Positions 26,505-35,157 of a DNA stretch of 64,000 bases are shown here, piece after piece. The notes beneath the pieces were generated by a model. That model did no database searches, was not told where the DNA came from, and worked only from the letters and a program-made list of their open reading frames with translations. Position numbers and translations under genes: made by a program. The stretch is from GCA-002727615 sp964442655 (GTDB taxonomy: Bacteria > Pseudomonadota > Alphaproteobacteria > TMED109). Location of the stretch: assembly GCA_964442655.1 (NCBI GenBank), contig CAYTZM010000001.1:1-64000 (forward strand), read 5' to 3'. The stretch's first letter is position 1. The number at the start of each line of letters is the position of its first letter.

Positions 26505-28166
26505 TTATTCATATCCATTATCAAGTATAATATCCAGTAATTGAGGACCTTTATTTTTTGTTGCATTTTGAATTGTATTAGAAATTTTTTCTGGATCATC
26601 TATCCTGGTGGCAGGGATTCCCATAGATTCAGATAGTTTTACAAAATCTATAGGAGGATTTTTAAAATCCATGCCAATAAAATTCTTATTATTGTGGAAA
26701 GCTTCAAGTCTCTCTTTTATAATTCGATATCCGCTGTTGTTTGCTATAATATAAATAATATTGAAGTTGTAATGTGCTGCCGTCCAAAGGGATTGGATTG
26801 CGTACATGGAACTTCCGTCTCCAATGATAGCAATAATAGTTTTATCTGGATTTGCTATTGATACTCCTATTGCGCCAGAAATTGCCCAACCTATTCCACC
26901 ACTGGCAAGACCGTAAAAGTCATTATGTTGCTTAATTGGTAAATAGTTTAATAAAGCTCTAGTAGATACTAATCCTTCTTCTACAATTACATAATTTTCC
27001 GGGAGGTTTTCAGTAATTTTTAACATTAACCATTCAGGCTTAATAGGTTTGATAGATCTATATTTTTCAGTTGTATTTACTAATTTCTTTTTTTTATGAG
27101 ACCAGTTTTCTTTTTTTATTTTATTAATTCTAAGAGAGGAGTTTTGTAGAAATTCAGAATCTTTTTGTTCTAAAAGTGTATTGTTAATAATATTCAAGGA
27201 AGATTTAACATTTCCTAAAATAGCTAATTCAGTTGCATAATTCTTACCTATTTCCCAATCTCTTATCCCAATTTGAATTATAGACATTCCATTTGGAAGA
27301 GATTCATTTTCATCCCATACGGACATTCTTAAAACATCACCTCCCAGACAAATTAAAAGATCATATTTCTTTAAAATATTTTTAACTTGCTTCTGGTTTT
27401 TTGGAAGGAAACCCATAAAGTTTTGGTGTTCTGAAGGGTAATGAGATCCATGAGGCACAGTTTGTTGGTACACTGGTGCTCCAGTAATTTCCGAAAATTT
27501 AGTAATTTCTTTAAAAGCATTAGTGCATGCGATTTCATGACCTGAAACTATAACTGGGTTATTACTATTAATTATTTTTTTTATTATTTCTAAAACTGTT
27601 TCTTTATCAGGAATTATATTATCTTTTACTCTTGTAACTGCTCCTAGGTCTATAACACCTTCAGTATTAAGTATGTCTCCTGGTAAAGAGATAAAAACAG
27701 GCCCTGTTGGTGGAGCTAATGCTATCTTTGCTGCTCTTCTCATTATTCTTGGAAGATCTTCTAAACGAGTAACTTCTATCGCCCATTTAACTAAGGGTTC
27801 AGCTATTTGTACGAGTGGTCCTGAAAGTTGTGGTTCCATTAAACCATGTCCCTGTTCTTGTTGGCCAGCAGTAATGATAATTGGGCTTCCAACAAATTGC
27901 GCATTATAAATAGCGCCCATTGCGTTTCCTAATCCTGGAGTTACATGTACATTACATGCAGATAATTTTCCTGTGGCCCTTGAATAACCATCGGCCATAG
28001 CCACTACTATTGATTCTTGTAATCCTAGAATATATGTAATTTCTGGGAATTCTTTGAGAGCATGCATAATAGGTAATTCGGTGGTGCCTGGGTTACCAAA
28101 AAGATGCGTTATACCTTCATCCTTTAAGATAGATAAAAAAGCGGAACGTCCTGTAATTTTTTTCAT
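26505..28166 (-). CDS. thiamine pyrophosphate-dependent enzyme, benzoylformate decarboxylase/acetolactate synthase-like
   Basis: About 553 aa. N-terminal PYR domain with the cofactor-activating Glu in LGLQESIVVAMADGYSRATG, a central domain, and a C-terminal PP domain with GDGSSMYAIQSLWTAAHYNF for the TPP-Mg site. Resembles benzoylformate decarboxylase (MdlC)-like proteins more than biosynthetic acetolactate synthase, so a 2-keto acid is the likely substrate. A longer reading starts at TTG 28187, but ATG 28166 has AGGAAT seven bases upstream and fits the family N-terminus, so I chose it. Confidence 0.82.
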   Translation of the reverse strand: MKKITGRSAFLSILKDEGITHLFGNPGTTELPIMHALKEFPEITYILGLQESIVVAMADGYSRATGKLSACNVHVTPGLGNAMGAIYNAQFVGSPIIITAGQQEQGHGLMEPQLSGPLVQIAEPLVKWAIEVTRLEDLPRIMRRAAKIALAPPTGPVFISLPGDILNTEGVIDLGAVTRVKDNIIPDKETVLEIIKKIINSNNPVIVSGHEIACTNAFKEITKFSEITGAPVYQQTVPHGSHYPSEHQNFMGFLPKNQKQVKNILKKYDLLICLGGDVLRMSVWDENESLPNGMSIIQIGIRDWEIGKNYATELAILGNVKSSLNIINNTLLEQKDSEFLQNSSLRINKIKKENWSHKKKKLVNTTEKYRSIKPIKPEWLMLKITENLPENYVIVEEGLVSTRALLNYLPIKQHNDFYGLASGGIGWAISGAIGVSIANPDKTIIAIIGDGSSMYAIQSLWTAAHYNFNIIYIIANNSGYRIIKERLEAFHNNKNFIGMDFKNPPIDFVKLSESMGIPATRIDDPEKISNTIQNATKNKGPQLLDIILDNGYE

Positions 28167-28241
28167 ATATATTCCTAATTTCTTCAAATTATTATTTATA
28201 TGTTTTATAATATTTGCAATTAATAATTTTAGGATGTGATA

Positions 28242-28367
28242 ATGTTTGTTGTAAGAATAATTAGAAAAACTATAGTATCTGTGGCATTAATTGGTTCAGC
28301 ATACCTTATAAGTAAGAGATTAAAAAATAGATATAAAAAAAATAATAATAAAAATATAGAAAGCTAG
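28242..28367 (+). CDS. 41-aa single-helix membrane protein
   Basis: Short reading frame starting ATG with AGGATG upstream (28231-28236). The peptide begins MFVVRIIRKTIVSVALIGSA, has one hydrophobic helix and then a very basic Lys/Asn-rich tail, ending at TAG 28365-28367. It fills an otherwise empty 200-base gap and is followed 21 bases later by another membrane-protein gene. No homolog known to me; coding status rests on the ribosome site and composition only. Confidence 0.42.
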   Translation: MFVVRIIRKTIVSVALIGSAYLISKRLKNRYKKNNNKNIES

Positions 28368-28388
28368 AATTCTTAAGGAATCATTTAA

Positions 28389-28799
28389 TTGATTTTTTCT
28401 ATTATAAAAAAACAAATATGGTTTAATTTTTTAGCTGCTTGGCTATTTTTAATTGCTGCTTGGACAATTTTAATAAAGTTTATTTTTCCTATAATATATT
28501 CTATTAATTATAATGAGAGTGTGTTTTCATTTATAATGTGGGACTTTTGGTGGATTGCTCACATTTGGCTTGGTTATAGTCTTTTAAATATTTCTAGCTA
28601 TACTTTCTATGGCGGGGTGATTATATCTATATTTGAGTTATTTATTATTTTAATAAAATTGTATTGGTTTTTTCTTTCACCAGAATGGTCAATATGGAAT
28701 ACAAATTGGATGATAAATAAGATAATGGTTTTGATATTATTTGTTTTCATCATAATAACTTTAATTATAAATAAAGATAAATTTTTAAAAAAATTGTAA
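28389..28799 (+). CDS. membrane protein of unknown function
   Basis: 136 aa with four hydrophobic segments rich in Trp and Ile (WLFLIAAWTILIKFIFPIIY, WWIAHIWLGYSLL, GGVIISIFELFIILIKLYW, MVLILFVFIIITLII). It starts with TTG, supported by AAGGAA nine bases upstream (28374-28379); no good ATG exists before the first helix. It precedes the Tat-exported aldo/keto reductase by 12 bases, so the two may be cotranscribed. No family recognised. Confidence 0.6.
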   Translation: MIFSIIKKQIWFNFLAAWLFLIAAWTILIKFIFPIIYSINYNESVFSFIMWDFWWIAHIWLGYSLLNISSYTFYGGVIISIFELFIILIKLYWFFLSPEWSIWNTNWMINKIMVLILFVFIIITLIINKDKFLKKL

Positions 28800-28811
28800 T
28801 ATGAGGAATGT

Positions 28812-29996
28812 ATGAAAATTAATCGTAGGCATTTTCTTTTAAGTTCATTAGGGGTAGGAAGTTTAAATTTATCTAATAGTAATGCTAATGATAAATTTTT
28901 AAATAATATTAGGCTTGGCAAGACTGATATTATTATGCCAGAAATTGGATATGGGTCATCTAGTACATCTGATGAAGATATTGTAAAATATGCTTTTAAT
29001 AGAGGTATTCGTTATTTTGATACAGCTGAGTCATATCATGGAGGAGATTCTGAAGTTTCAATTGGAAATGCTTTAAGTTCCGTAAGGCATGAAATAATAA
29101 TAGGGAGTAAAACAAAGGCTAAGACATATGAAAATAAAAAGGATTTTATGCTTTCGTTAGAAGCTTCTCTTAAAAGATTAAGAACTGATTATATTGATAT
29201 ATATTTTAATCATGCAGTTAATTCTATTGCGAGATTAAAAAATACAGAATGGTGGGAATTTATAGATAAGGCAAAAGAACAAGGTAAAATTAGATATTCA
29301 GGTGTTTCTGGCCATGGGAGTAATCTAGCAGATTGTTTAGAGTATTGTATTGATAGAAATTTAGTAGATGTAATTTTATCAGCTTTCAGTTTTGCACAAG
29401 ATCCAAAATTTTTAGAAAAATTGCGTCATACTTTTCATTTTGTTGCAATTAATCCGAGGTTGCCAGAAGTTCTAAGGAAAGCAAAAAATAAAGGAATAGG
29501 TGTTATAGCAATGAAAACTTTAGCAGGAGCAAGGTTAAATGATATGAGACCTTATGAAGATAATAATTTAACATATTCTCAGGCTGCTATTAAATGGTCT
29601 CTCAATACCAGGTTTGCTGATGCAGCCATTATTTCAATGACTTCAGAATCATTAATAGATGAGCTAGCTATGTTTGATTCAAATAATATAAATCAAGTAA
29701 AAAGTTATAATTTACTAGAAAAATATTTTTTTTTAAATTCTAAAAATATTTGTCCTCCAGGATGTGATATTTGTAATAATGTTTGTCCAAATGATGTAAA
29801 TATCCCTGATGTTATGAGGTCAAAAATGTATGCTCTTGATTACAAAAATCCTAGAAAAGCTTTAATTTCTTATTCTCAAATTGCTAATAATGCTTCAGAT
29901 TGTTTATCTTGTTCTGGAGAGCCTTGTTTGCATAAATGTGGTTATGATTTAGATATTAAAAACCTTAATAATTTTACCCATAAATTATTATCTTAA
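28812..29996 (+). CDS. Tat-exported aldo/keto reductase with C-terminal Cys clusters
   Basis: 394 aa. The N-terminus has a twin-arginine motif (NRRHFLLSS, residues 4-12). The aldo/keto reductase barrel shows the tetrad: FDTAESYHGG (Asp, Tyr), IIGSKTKA (Lys) and IYFNHAV (His). The last 80 residues hold CPPGCDICNNVCPNDV and CLSCSGEPCLHKCG, ferredoxin-like Cys groups seen in AKR proteins annotated as Fe-S-containing. A periplasmic location is unusual for this family because NADPH is cytosolic, so electrons may come another way. AGGAATG precedes the ATG. Confidence 0.82.
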   Translation: MKINRRHFLLSSLGVGSLNLSNSNANDKFLNNIRLGKTDIIMPEIGYGSSSTSDEDIVKYAFNRGIRYFDTAESYHGGDSEVSIGNALSSVRHEIIIGSKTKAKTYENKKDFMLSLEASLKRLRTDYIDIYFNHAVNSIARLKNTEWWEFIDKAKEQGKIRYSGVSGHGSNLADCLEYCIDRNLVDVILSAFSFAQDPKFLEKLRHTFHFVAINPRLPEVLRKAKNKGIGVIAMKTLAGARLNDMRPYEDNNLTYSQAAIKWSLNTRFADAAIISMTSESLIDELAMFDSNNINQVKSYNLLEKYFFLNSKNICPPGCDICNNVCPNDVNIPDVMRSKMYALDYKNPRKALISYSQIANNASDCLSCSGEPCLHKCGYDLDIKNLNNFTHKLLS

Positions 29997-30089
29997 TTTT
30001 TATTACATATTTGTAATAGAAGTATTGATTTCCTATTTGATTCATGTTTCTAATTAGTTTTTATTATTTTTTGGGGAGAGAAGAATTAA

Positions 30090-31886
30090 ATGACTACTTC
30101 TAATCCAGCTTTGAATAAGTGGGTATCAGAAATGATTGATATTTGTAAACCAAAAGATGTTTATTGGTGTGATGGTTCTCAGGAAGAATATGATAGACTT
30201 TGTAATGAAATGGTGGAAGCAGGAACTTTTATTAAGTTAAATCCTGATTTAAGACCAAATTCTTTTTTGGCTCGGTCTCATCCAAGTGATGTGGCTAGAG
30301 TAGAGAACAGAACTTTTATATGTACTTCTTCAAAAGATGATGCTGGCCCCACAAATAATTGGTCTGAAATTAGTGAGATGAAAAATAAATTATCTACTTT
30401 ATTTCAAGGGTGTATGGAAGGTAGAGTGATGTATGTTATTCCTTTCTCAATGGGTCCATTAAATTCTCCTATTTCTCATATTGGAATTCAAATATCAGAT
30501 AGTCCTTATGTGGTAGTAAATCAAAGAATAATGACAAGAATGGGTATAAAAGTTTTAGATGTATTAGGGGAAAAAGATAATTTTATTAAATGTATGCATT
30601 CTGTAGGAATGCCATTAGTAGATAATAAAAAAGATGTAAGTTGGCCTTGTGCTCCTAATCCTGAAGATAAATATATTGTTCATTTTCCTGAAGAACGTTC
30701 TATTTGGTCTTATGGTTCTGGTTATGGGGGTAATGCTTTATTAGGAAAAAAATGTTTTGCTTTGAGAATAGCGTCTAAAATGGCTAGAGAAGAAGGTTGG
30801 CTAGCAGAACATATGCTAATTTTAGGATTAGAAGATCCTGTAGGAGAGACAACTTATGTTGGAGCGGCTTTTCCGAGTGCTTGTGGTAAAACAAATTTAG
30901 CTATGATGATGCCTCCAGATTGTTTTGAAGGCTGGAAAGTTAAGACTGTAGGAGATGATATAGCATGGATAAAACCTTCGGAAGATGGAAAGTTTAAGGC
31001 TATTAATCCTGAGGCAGGTTTTTTTGGTGTAGCTCCAGGAACTTCATATCGTACCAATCCTAATGCAATGGAAATGTTAAAATCTAATTGTATATTTACG
31101 AATGTTGCTTTAACAGACGAAGGAGATGTTTGGTGGGAAGGAATGGATGGAGATTCACCTAGTCATGCTATAGATTGGCAAGGTAATGATTGGACACCTA
31201 AAAGTGATATTAAGGCAGCTCATCCGAATGCAAGGTTTACTGTTCCGTCCGCTCAATGTCCAAGTTTAGATAAGGATTGGGAGAATCCTGAAGGGGTATC
31301 TATAGAAGCTTTTATTTTTGGTGGACGTTTATCCAAAACTTTTCCACTAGTTTACGAATCTTTTAATTGGGATCATGGTGTATATATGGCGGCGACTATG
31401 GGTTCAGAAGCGACAGCGGCCGCTTTAAATCAAGCTTCTATACGACGAGACCCTTTCGCTATGCTTCCTTTTTGTGGATATAATATGGCACAACATTGGA
31501 AACATTGGCTAGAGTTAGGACATAAATATAATAAAAACCCACCAAAAATTTTTAGAGTTAACTGGTTTAGGAAAGACAAAGAAGGAAAATTTATTTGGCC
31601 TGGATTTGGTGAGAATATGAGGGTCTTAAAATGGATAGTTGATAGGGTCAAATCAAAGGTTGATGCTAGAAAAGGTGTTTTTGGTTTAGTTCCTAATTTT
31701 GAGGATATAAATTGGGAAGGTTTAAATTTTAATTTGGAAGATTTTTCTTCACTTACAGAAATTCCTAAAAATGAAGGACTTCAAGAAATAAAAGAAGTAA
31801 AAGAACACTTTAATAAATTTGGTTCTTATTTACCTAATGAACTAGAGTTACAAAGAGAAGAGCTTTATCAAAGGCTATCAGAATAA
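30090..31886 (+). CDS. pckG: phosphoenolpyruvate carboxykinase (GTP)
   Basis: Gluconeogenic enzyme converting oxaloacetate and GTP to PEP, 598 aa, usual for the GTP class. The nucleotide P-loop with active Cys is AFPSACGKTNLAMM (about residues 259-272), the metal site GDDIAWIK, and the GTP-class RRDPFAMLPFCGYNM motif are all seen. A GGGGAGAG Shine-Dalgarno precedes the ATG. Many alphaproteobacteria use the ATP-type PckA, so the GTP type is notable. A 7-base inverted repeat (30001-30018) lies upstream. Confidence 0.96.
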   Translation: MTTSNPALNKWVSEMIDICKPKDVYWCDGSQEEYDRLCNEMVEAGTFIKLNPDLRPNSFLARSHPSDVARVENRTFICTSSKDDAGPTNNWSEISEMKNKLSTLFQGCMEGRVMYVIPFSMGPLNSPISHIGIQISDSPYVVVNQRIMTRMGIKVLDVLGEKDNFIKCMHSVGMPLVDNKKDVSWPCAPNPEDKYIVHFPEERSIWSYGSGYGGNALLGKKCFALRIASKMAREEGWLAEHMLILGLEDPVGETTYVGAAFPSACGKTNLAMMMPPDCFEGWKVKTVGDDIAWIKPSEDGKFKAINPEAGFFGVAPGTSYRTNPNAMEMLKSNCIFTNVALTDEGDVWWEGMDGDSPSHAIDWQGNDWTPKSDIKAAHPNARFTVPSAQCPSLDKDWENPEGVSIEAFIFGGRLSKTFPLVYESFNWDHGVYMAATMGSEATAAALNQASIRRDPFAMLPFCGYNMAQHWKHWLELGHKYNKNPPKIFRVNWFRKDKEGKFIWPGFGENMRVLKWIVDRVKSKVDARKGVFGLVPNFEDINWEGLNFNLEDFSSLTEIPKNEGLQEIKEVKEHFNKFGSYLPNELELQREELYQRLSE

Positions 31887-31898
31887 ATTTATATAATA

Positions 31899-33041
31899 TT
31901 ATTTAACTTTAATTTTAACTTTTGATGCAGCATTTTTAGCTTGTTCAAGAGTAGGAGCTAAAGCTACAGCCATTCTCCTGTATTTACGGGTAGTTTCTTT
32001 TCCAAAAATCCTTATATCTATATCTGAGTCCGATAAGGCATCTTCTAATCCTTCTATTCTATCCAGATCTCCTTCTTCTTTGGCTAAAATTACGTGACTT
32101 GCTCCAGGAGTGAAATAATTATCAATCATTTCTTGAGTTATAGGTAATTCTAAAAATGCTCTTACATGTAAATCAAATTCACTTAGACGTTGAGTTTTCA
32201 TTGTAACCATTCCAGTATCATGCGGACGAGGACTTAACTCACTAAAGATCACATTGTTATCTCTAATAAAAAATTCTACTCCGAATATTCCTTTTCCACC
32301 TAAATTATCAGTAATAGTTTTTGCTATATTTTGGGCTTGGGTAATAGCTTCTTGAGACATTTCTTGGGGCTGCCAACTATATTGATAATCGCCTCGTTCT
32401 TGAACATGACCTATAGGAGGACAAAATACTGTTGCTTTATTTTTTTGTTTTACTGTTAAAAGAGTTATTTCGTAATCAAAATTAATAAATTCTTCCACTA
32501 TTACTCTAATACGATCGCCTCTTGCTCCAGATAAAGCATAATCCCACGAAGATTGTATATCCTTCTCATCACTTACGGTACTTTGTCCTTTACCTGAACT
32601 ACTCATAACAGGTTTTACAACACAAGGAATACCAATATTTTTTACGGCATTTTTAAATTCTTCTATAGTTTCTGCATATTCATATTTTGCTGTTGGCAAA
32701 CCTATAGATTTTGCTAGGTCTCTAATTCTATCTCTATTCATAGTTAAATTAGCAGCTCTTGCCGTTGGAATTATAGTTCTGCCTTCTTCTTCTAATTCTA
32801 ATAAAACTTCTGTTCTAATAGCCTCTATTTCTGGTACTACTAAGTCAGGGTTATGTTTATTTATACAATTTTTAAGTTCTGTTTCATTAAGCATATTAAT
32901 CACTTCTGATTGATCTGCAACTTGCATCGCAGGAGCATTCTCGTATCGATCGACAGCTATAACTATACAGCCAAGTCGTTGAGCACTAATTACGACTTCT
33001 TTACCTAACTCTCCAGATCCTAATAACATTATTTTTTTCAT
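31899..33041 (-). CDS. purT: formate-dependent phosphoribosylglycinamide formyltransferase 2
   Basis: Purine biosynthesis step 3 using formate and ATP instead of formyl-THF, 380 aa. ATP-grasp protein with N-terminal LLGSGELGKEVVISAQRLG and DRYENAPAMQVAD, glycine-rich SSSGKGQST loop, and the C-terminal PRPHDTGMVTM block typical of PurT. Converges with pckG (12 bases between stops). PurT gives access to free formate as a C1 source, which fits streamlined marine bacteria. Monocistronic, divergent from the nicotinamidase gene. Confidence 0.95.
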   Translation of the reverse strand: MKKIMLLGSGELGKEVVISAQRLGCIVIAVDRYENAPAMQVADQSEVINMLNETELKNCINKHNPDLVVPEIEAIRTEVLLELEEEGRTIIPTARAANLTMNRDRIRDLAKSIGLPTAKYEYAETIEEFKNAVKNIGIPCVVKPVMSSSGKGQSTVSDEKDIQSSWDYALSGARGDRIRVIVEEFINFDYEITLLTVKQKNKATVFCPPIGHVQERGDYQYSWQPQEMSQEAITQAQNIAKTITDNLGGKGIFGVEFFIRDNNVIFSELSPRPHDTGMVTMKTQRLSEFDLHVRAFLELPITQEMIDNYFTPGASHVILAKEEGDLDRIEGLEDALSDSDIDIRIFGKETTRKYRRMAVALAPTLEQAKNAASKVKIKVK

Positions 33042-33177
33042 ATATTTTCCATAATTAGGCTTGATATAATTAAATACTTATTATGCTATTTAAACATATT
33101 AAAAATATATTATAATATACTATAATAAGCTATAGTGAATTTTTATAATATTTTATAAACGAAAGGATATTATTAAT

Positions 33178-33915
33178 ATGTATATAAATAGACGTTCTTT
33201 TCTAACTTATTCCTTAATTCCTTCTGTGTCTAATATAGGTTTTAGTATGATTTCAAATGCTATGGCTCAAGATAATATGTCTTACATAAATAATTTAGAA
33301 ATAGGGAAAGAAGGGGACATATTATTAGTAATAGATGTCCAAAATGATTTTTGTCCTGGTGGAAGTTTAGGCGTTAAAGATGGAGATGTTATTATAGATA
33401 ATATTAATATACTTCAAAATCGTTTTAAGAATATAGTTCTTACACAAGATTGGCATCCAAAAGACCATAGTTCTTTTGTAACTCAACATGAAAATGTTGA
33501 AGTTTTTTCTTCAATTAAAATGCCGTATGGAGATCAAACTATATGGCCAGCGCACTGTATACAAGGAACTGCAGGAGCAGAATTTCATAGAAAACTGAAT
33601 ATATTGAAAGCGAGAACAATTGTACGTAAAGGGTTTAGAAAAGAAATAGATTCATATTCTGCCTTTTGGGAAAATGATAGGGTTACTCCCACCGGTTTAG
33701 AAGGTACTTTAAAAACAATGGGTATAAAAAGGGTATTTGTTTGTGGTTTAGCTTTAGATTTTTGTGTTGCATTTAGTGCGGTAGATTCATCTATTGCAGG
33801 ATATGAAACATATGTAATTATGGATGCCACAAAGCCTGTAGATTTGCCTGGATCAGTAGATGCTACATATCAAGCATTTAAAAAATTTAATGTAAAGATG
33901 ACTATTAGCACATAA
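33178..33915 (+). CDS. nicotinamidase (PncA-like) with Tat signal
   Basis: 245 aa. Residues 1-30 form a twin-arginine signal (NRRSFLT, then a hydrophobic stretch, ending NAMAQ). The rest is a complete isochorismatase-fold nicotinamidase: Asp53 in DVQNDFCPGG, metal ligands in DWHPKDH (Asp91, His93, His97), Lys151 in VRKG and Cys196 in LALDFCVAF. It would turn nicotinamide into nicotinate. Export to the periplasm is unusual for this enzyme. Followed 15 bases later by an aminotransferase. AAAGGA precedes the ATG. Confidence 0.88.
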   Translation: MYINRRSFLTYSLIPSVSNIGFSMISNAMAQDNMSYINNLEIGKEGDILLVIDVQNDFCPGGSLGVKDGDVIIDNINILQNRFKNIVLTQDWHPKDHSSFVTQHENVEVFSSIKMPYGDQTIWPAHCIQGTAGAEFHRKLNILKARTIVRKGFRKEIDSYSAFWENDRVTPTGLEGTLKTMGIKRVFVCGLALDFCVAFSAVDSSIAGYETYVIMDATKPVDLPGSVDATYQAFKKFNVKMTIST

Positions 33916-33930
33916 TAAAAAGGGGTTTTG

Positions 33931-35151
33931 ATGAGTTTTAAAATTGAAAATTTATTTTCAACAGGTTTGTCTACGCCAGCACAACCTTATAAGGGTTTTG
34001 TAAAACATAATTTTGTTGGAGGTCATAATTCAGAAGAAAATATTCCTATAGATAAGTTAGCTGAGTCTGCTAAAAGAGTTATAAGCCAAGAAGGAAGAAA
34101 TTTAGCACTATATGGTCATAAAAGTGGACCGCAGGGAAATATATCTTTAAGAAATTTTTTAGTTTTATATTTAAAAGATTATGTTGGAATGAATATTTCT
34201 TCTGAAAATATATTACTGACATCTGGTTCTTTACAGGCTTTGGATTTTATAAATAAATTATTATTAGATCCAGAAGATACTGTTTTGATTGAAGAAGCAA
34301 GCTATGGTGGAGCAATATCTAGAATAAATAGTATTGGAGCAAAACCTGTAGGTATTAAATTGGATAGTGAAGGCATATGTATAGAAAATTTGTTAGAGGT
34401 TTTAGAAAATTTAAAAGCTAAAAATGTTTTTCCAAAATATTTATATACTATTCCTACTGTGCAAAATCCAACTGCAACAATAATGCCTTCTGAGAGAAGA
34501 TTAAAATTATTGGAAATAGCAGAAAAGTATAATTTTATTATTTTTGAAGATGATTGTTATGCTGACTTAACTTGGGAAAGAAAAAGGCCTAATGCAATAT
34601 ATTCAATGTGTAAAAATAATAGAGTAATTTATTGTGGATCTTTTTCTAAATCCATTGCCCCTGCTTTAAGAGTTGGTTATGTAGTTGCTAGCTGGGAAGT
34701 AATAAGTCAGATTCTTTCTTTTAAGAATGATGGTGGTTCTGGAGCAATTGAGCAGATGTTATTAGCAGATTTTTGTACAAACTATTATTATAAACATGTC
34801 GCTCAATTAGTTATAGATTTAAAAAGTAAATGTGATACTTTGATTAAAGCTCTAGAAGAAGAATTTGGTTCTATAGCTGAATATGAATATCCTAAAGGTG
34901 GAATATTTTTGTGGATTACTTTTCCTGATAATGTTGATACTAATCGTTTATATGTACTAGCAGCAGAGAAAAATATAACTTTAAATCCTGGTTCTGAATG
35001 GGTATGTAATCCAGAAGAAGGAAATCATAAAATAAGACTTTGTTTTGCTCATCCTTCAAAGAAAATCATTAAAGAGGGGGTTCACCAACTAGCACAAATT
35101 TGTTTTGATGAATTTGGAATTCCTGAAATAAGTGCAAATATAAAAAGATGA
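33931..35151 (+). CDS. PLP-dependent aminotransferase, class I/II (2-aminoadipate type)
   Basis: 406 aa fold-type I aminotransferase. PLP lysine in CGSFSKSIAPALRVGYV, the EDDCYADL segment and IPTVQNPTATIM (conserved Asn) place it with the LysN/MocR-type aminotransferase domain, here without the GntR DNA-binding part. AGGGG lies six bases before ATG 33931; the TTG three bases earlier is a less likely start. Substrate not predictable. Transcribed with the nicotinamidase gene and converging with prfC. Confidence 0.88.
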   Translation: MSFKIENLFSTGLSTPAQPYKGFVKHNFVGGHNSEENIPIDKLAESAKRVISQEGRNLALYGHKSGPQGNISLRNFLVLYLKDYVGMNISSENILLTSGSLQALDFINKLLLDPEDTVLIEEASYGGAISRINSIGAKPVGIKLDSEGICIENLLEVLENLKAKNVFPKYLYTIPTVQNPTATIMPSERRLKLLEIAEKYNFIIFEDDCYADLTWERKRPNAIYSMCKNNRVIYCGSFSKSIAPALRVGYVVASWEVISQILSFKNDGGSGAIEQMLLADFCTNYYYKHVAQLVIDLKSKCDTLIKALEEEFGSIAEYEYPKGGIFLWITFPDNVDTNRLYVLAAEKNITLNPGSEWVCNPEEGNHKIRLCFAHPSKKIIKEGVHQLAQICFDEFGIPEISANIKR

Positions 35152-35157
35152 TATGTA

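Noticed and set aside
28167..28187. Seven-residue N-terminal extension of the TPP enzyme from TTG 28187
   Set aside because: No ribosome site for TTG, while ATG 28166 has AGGAAT at good spacing and fits family N-termini.
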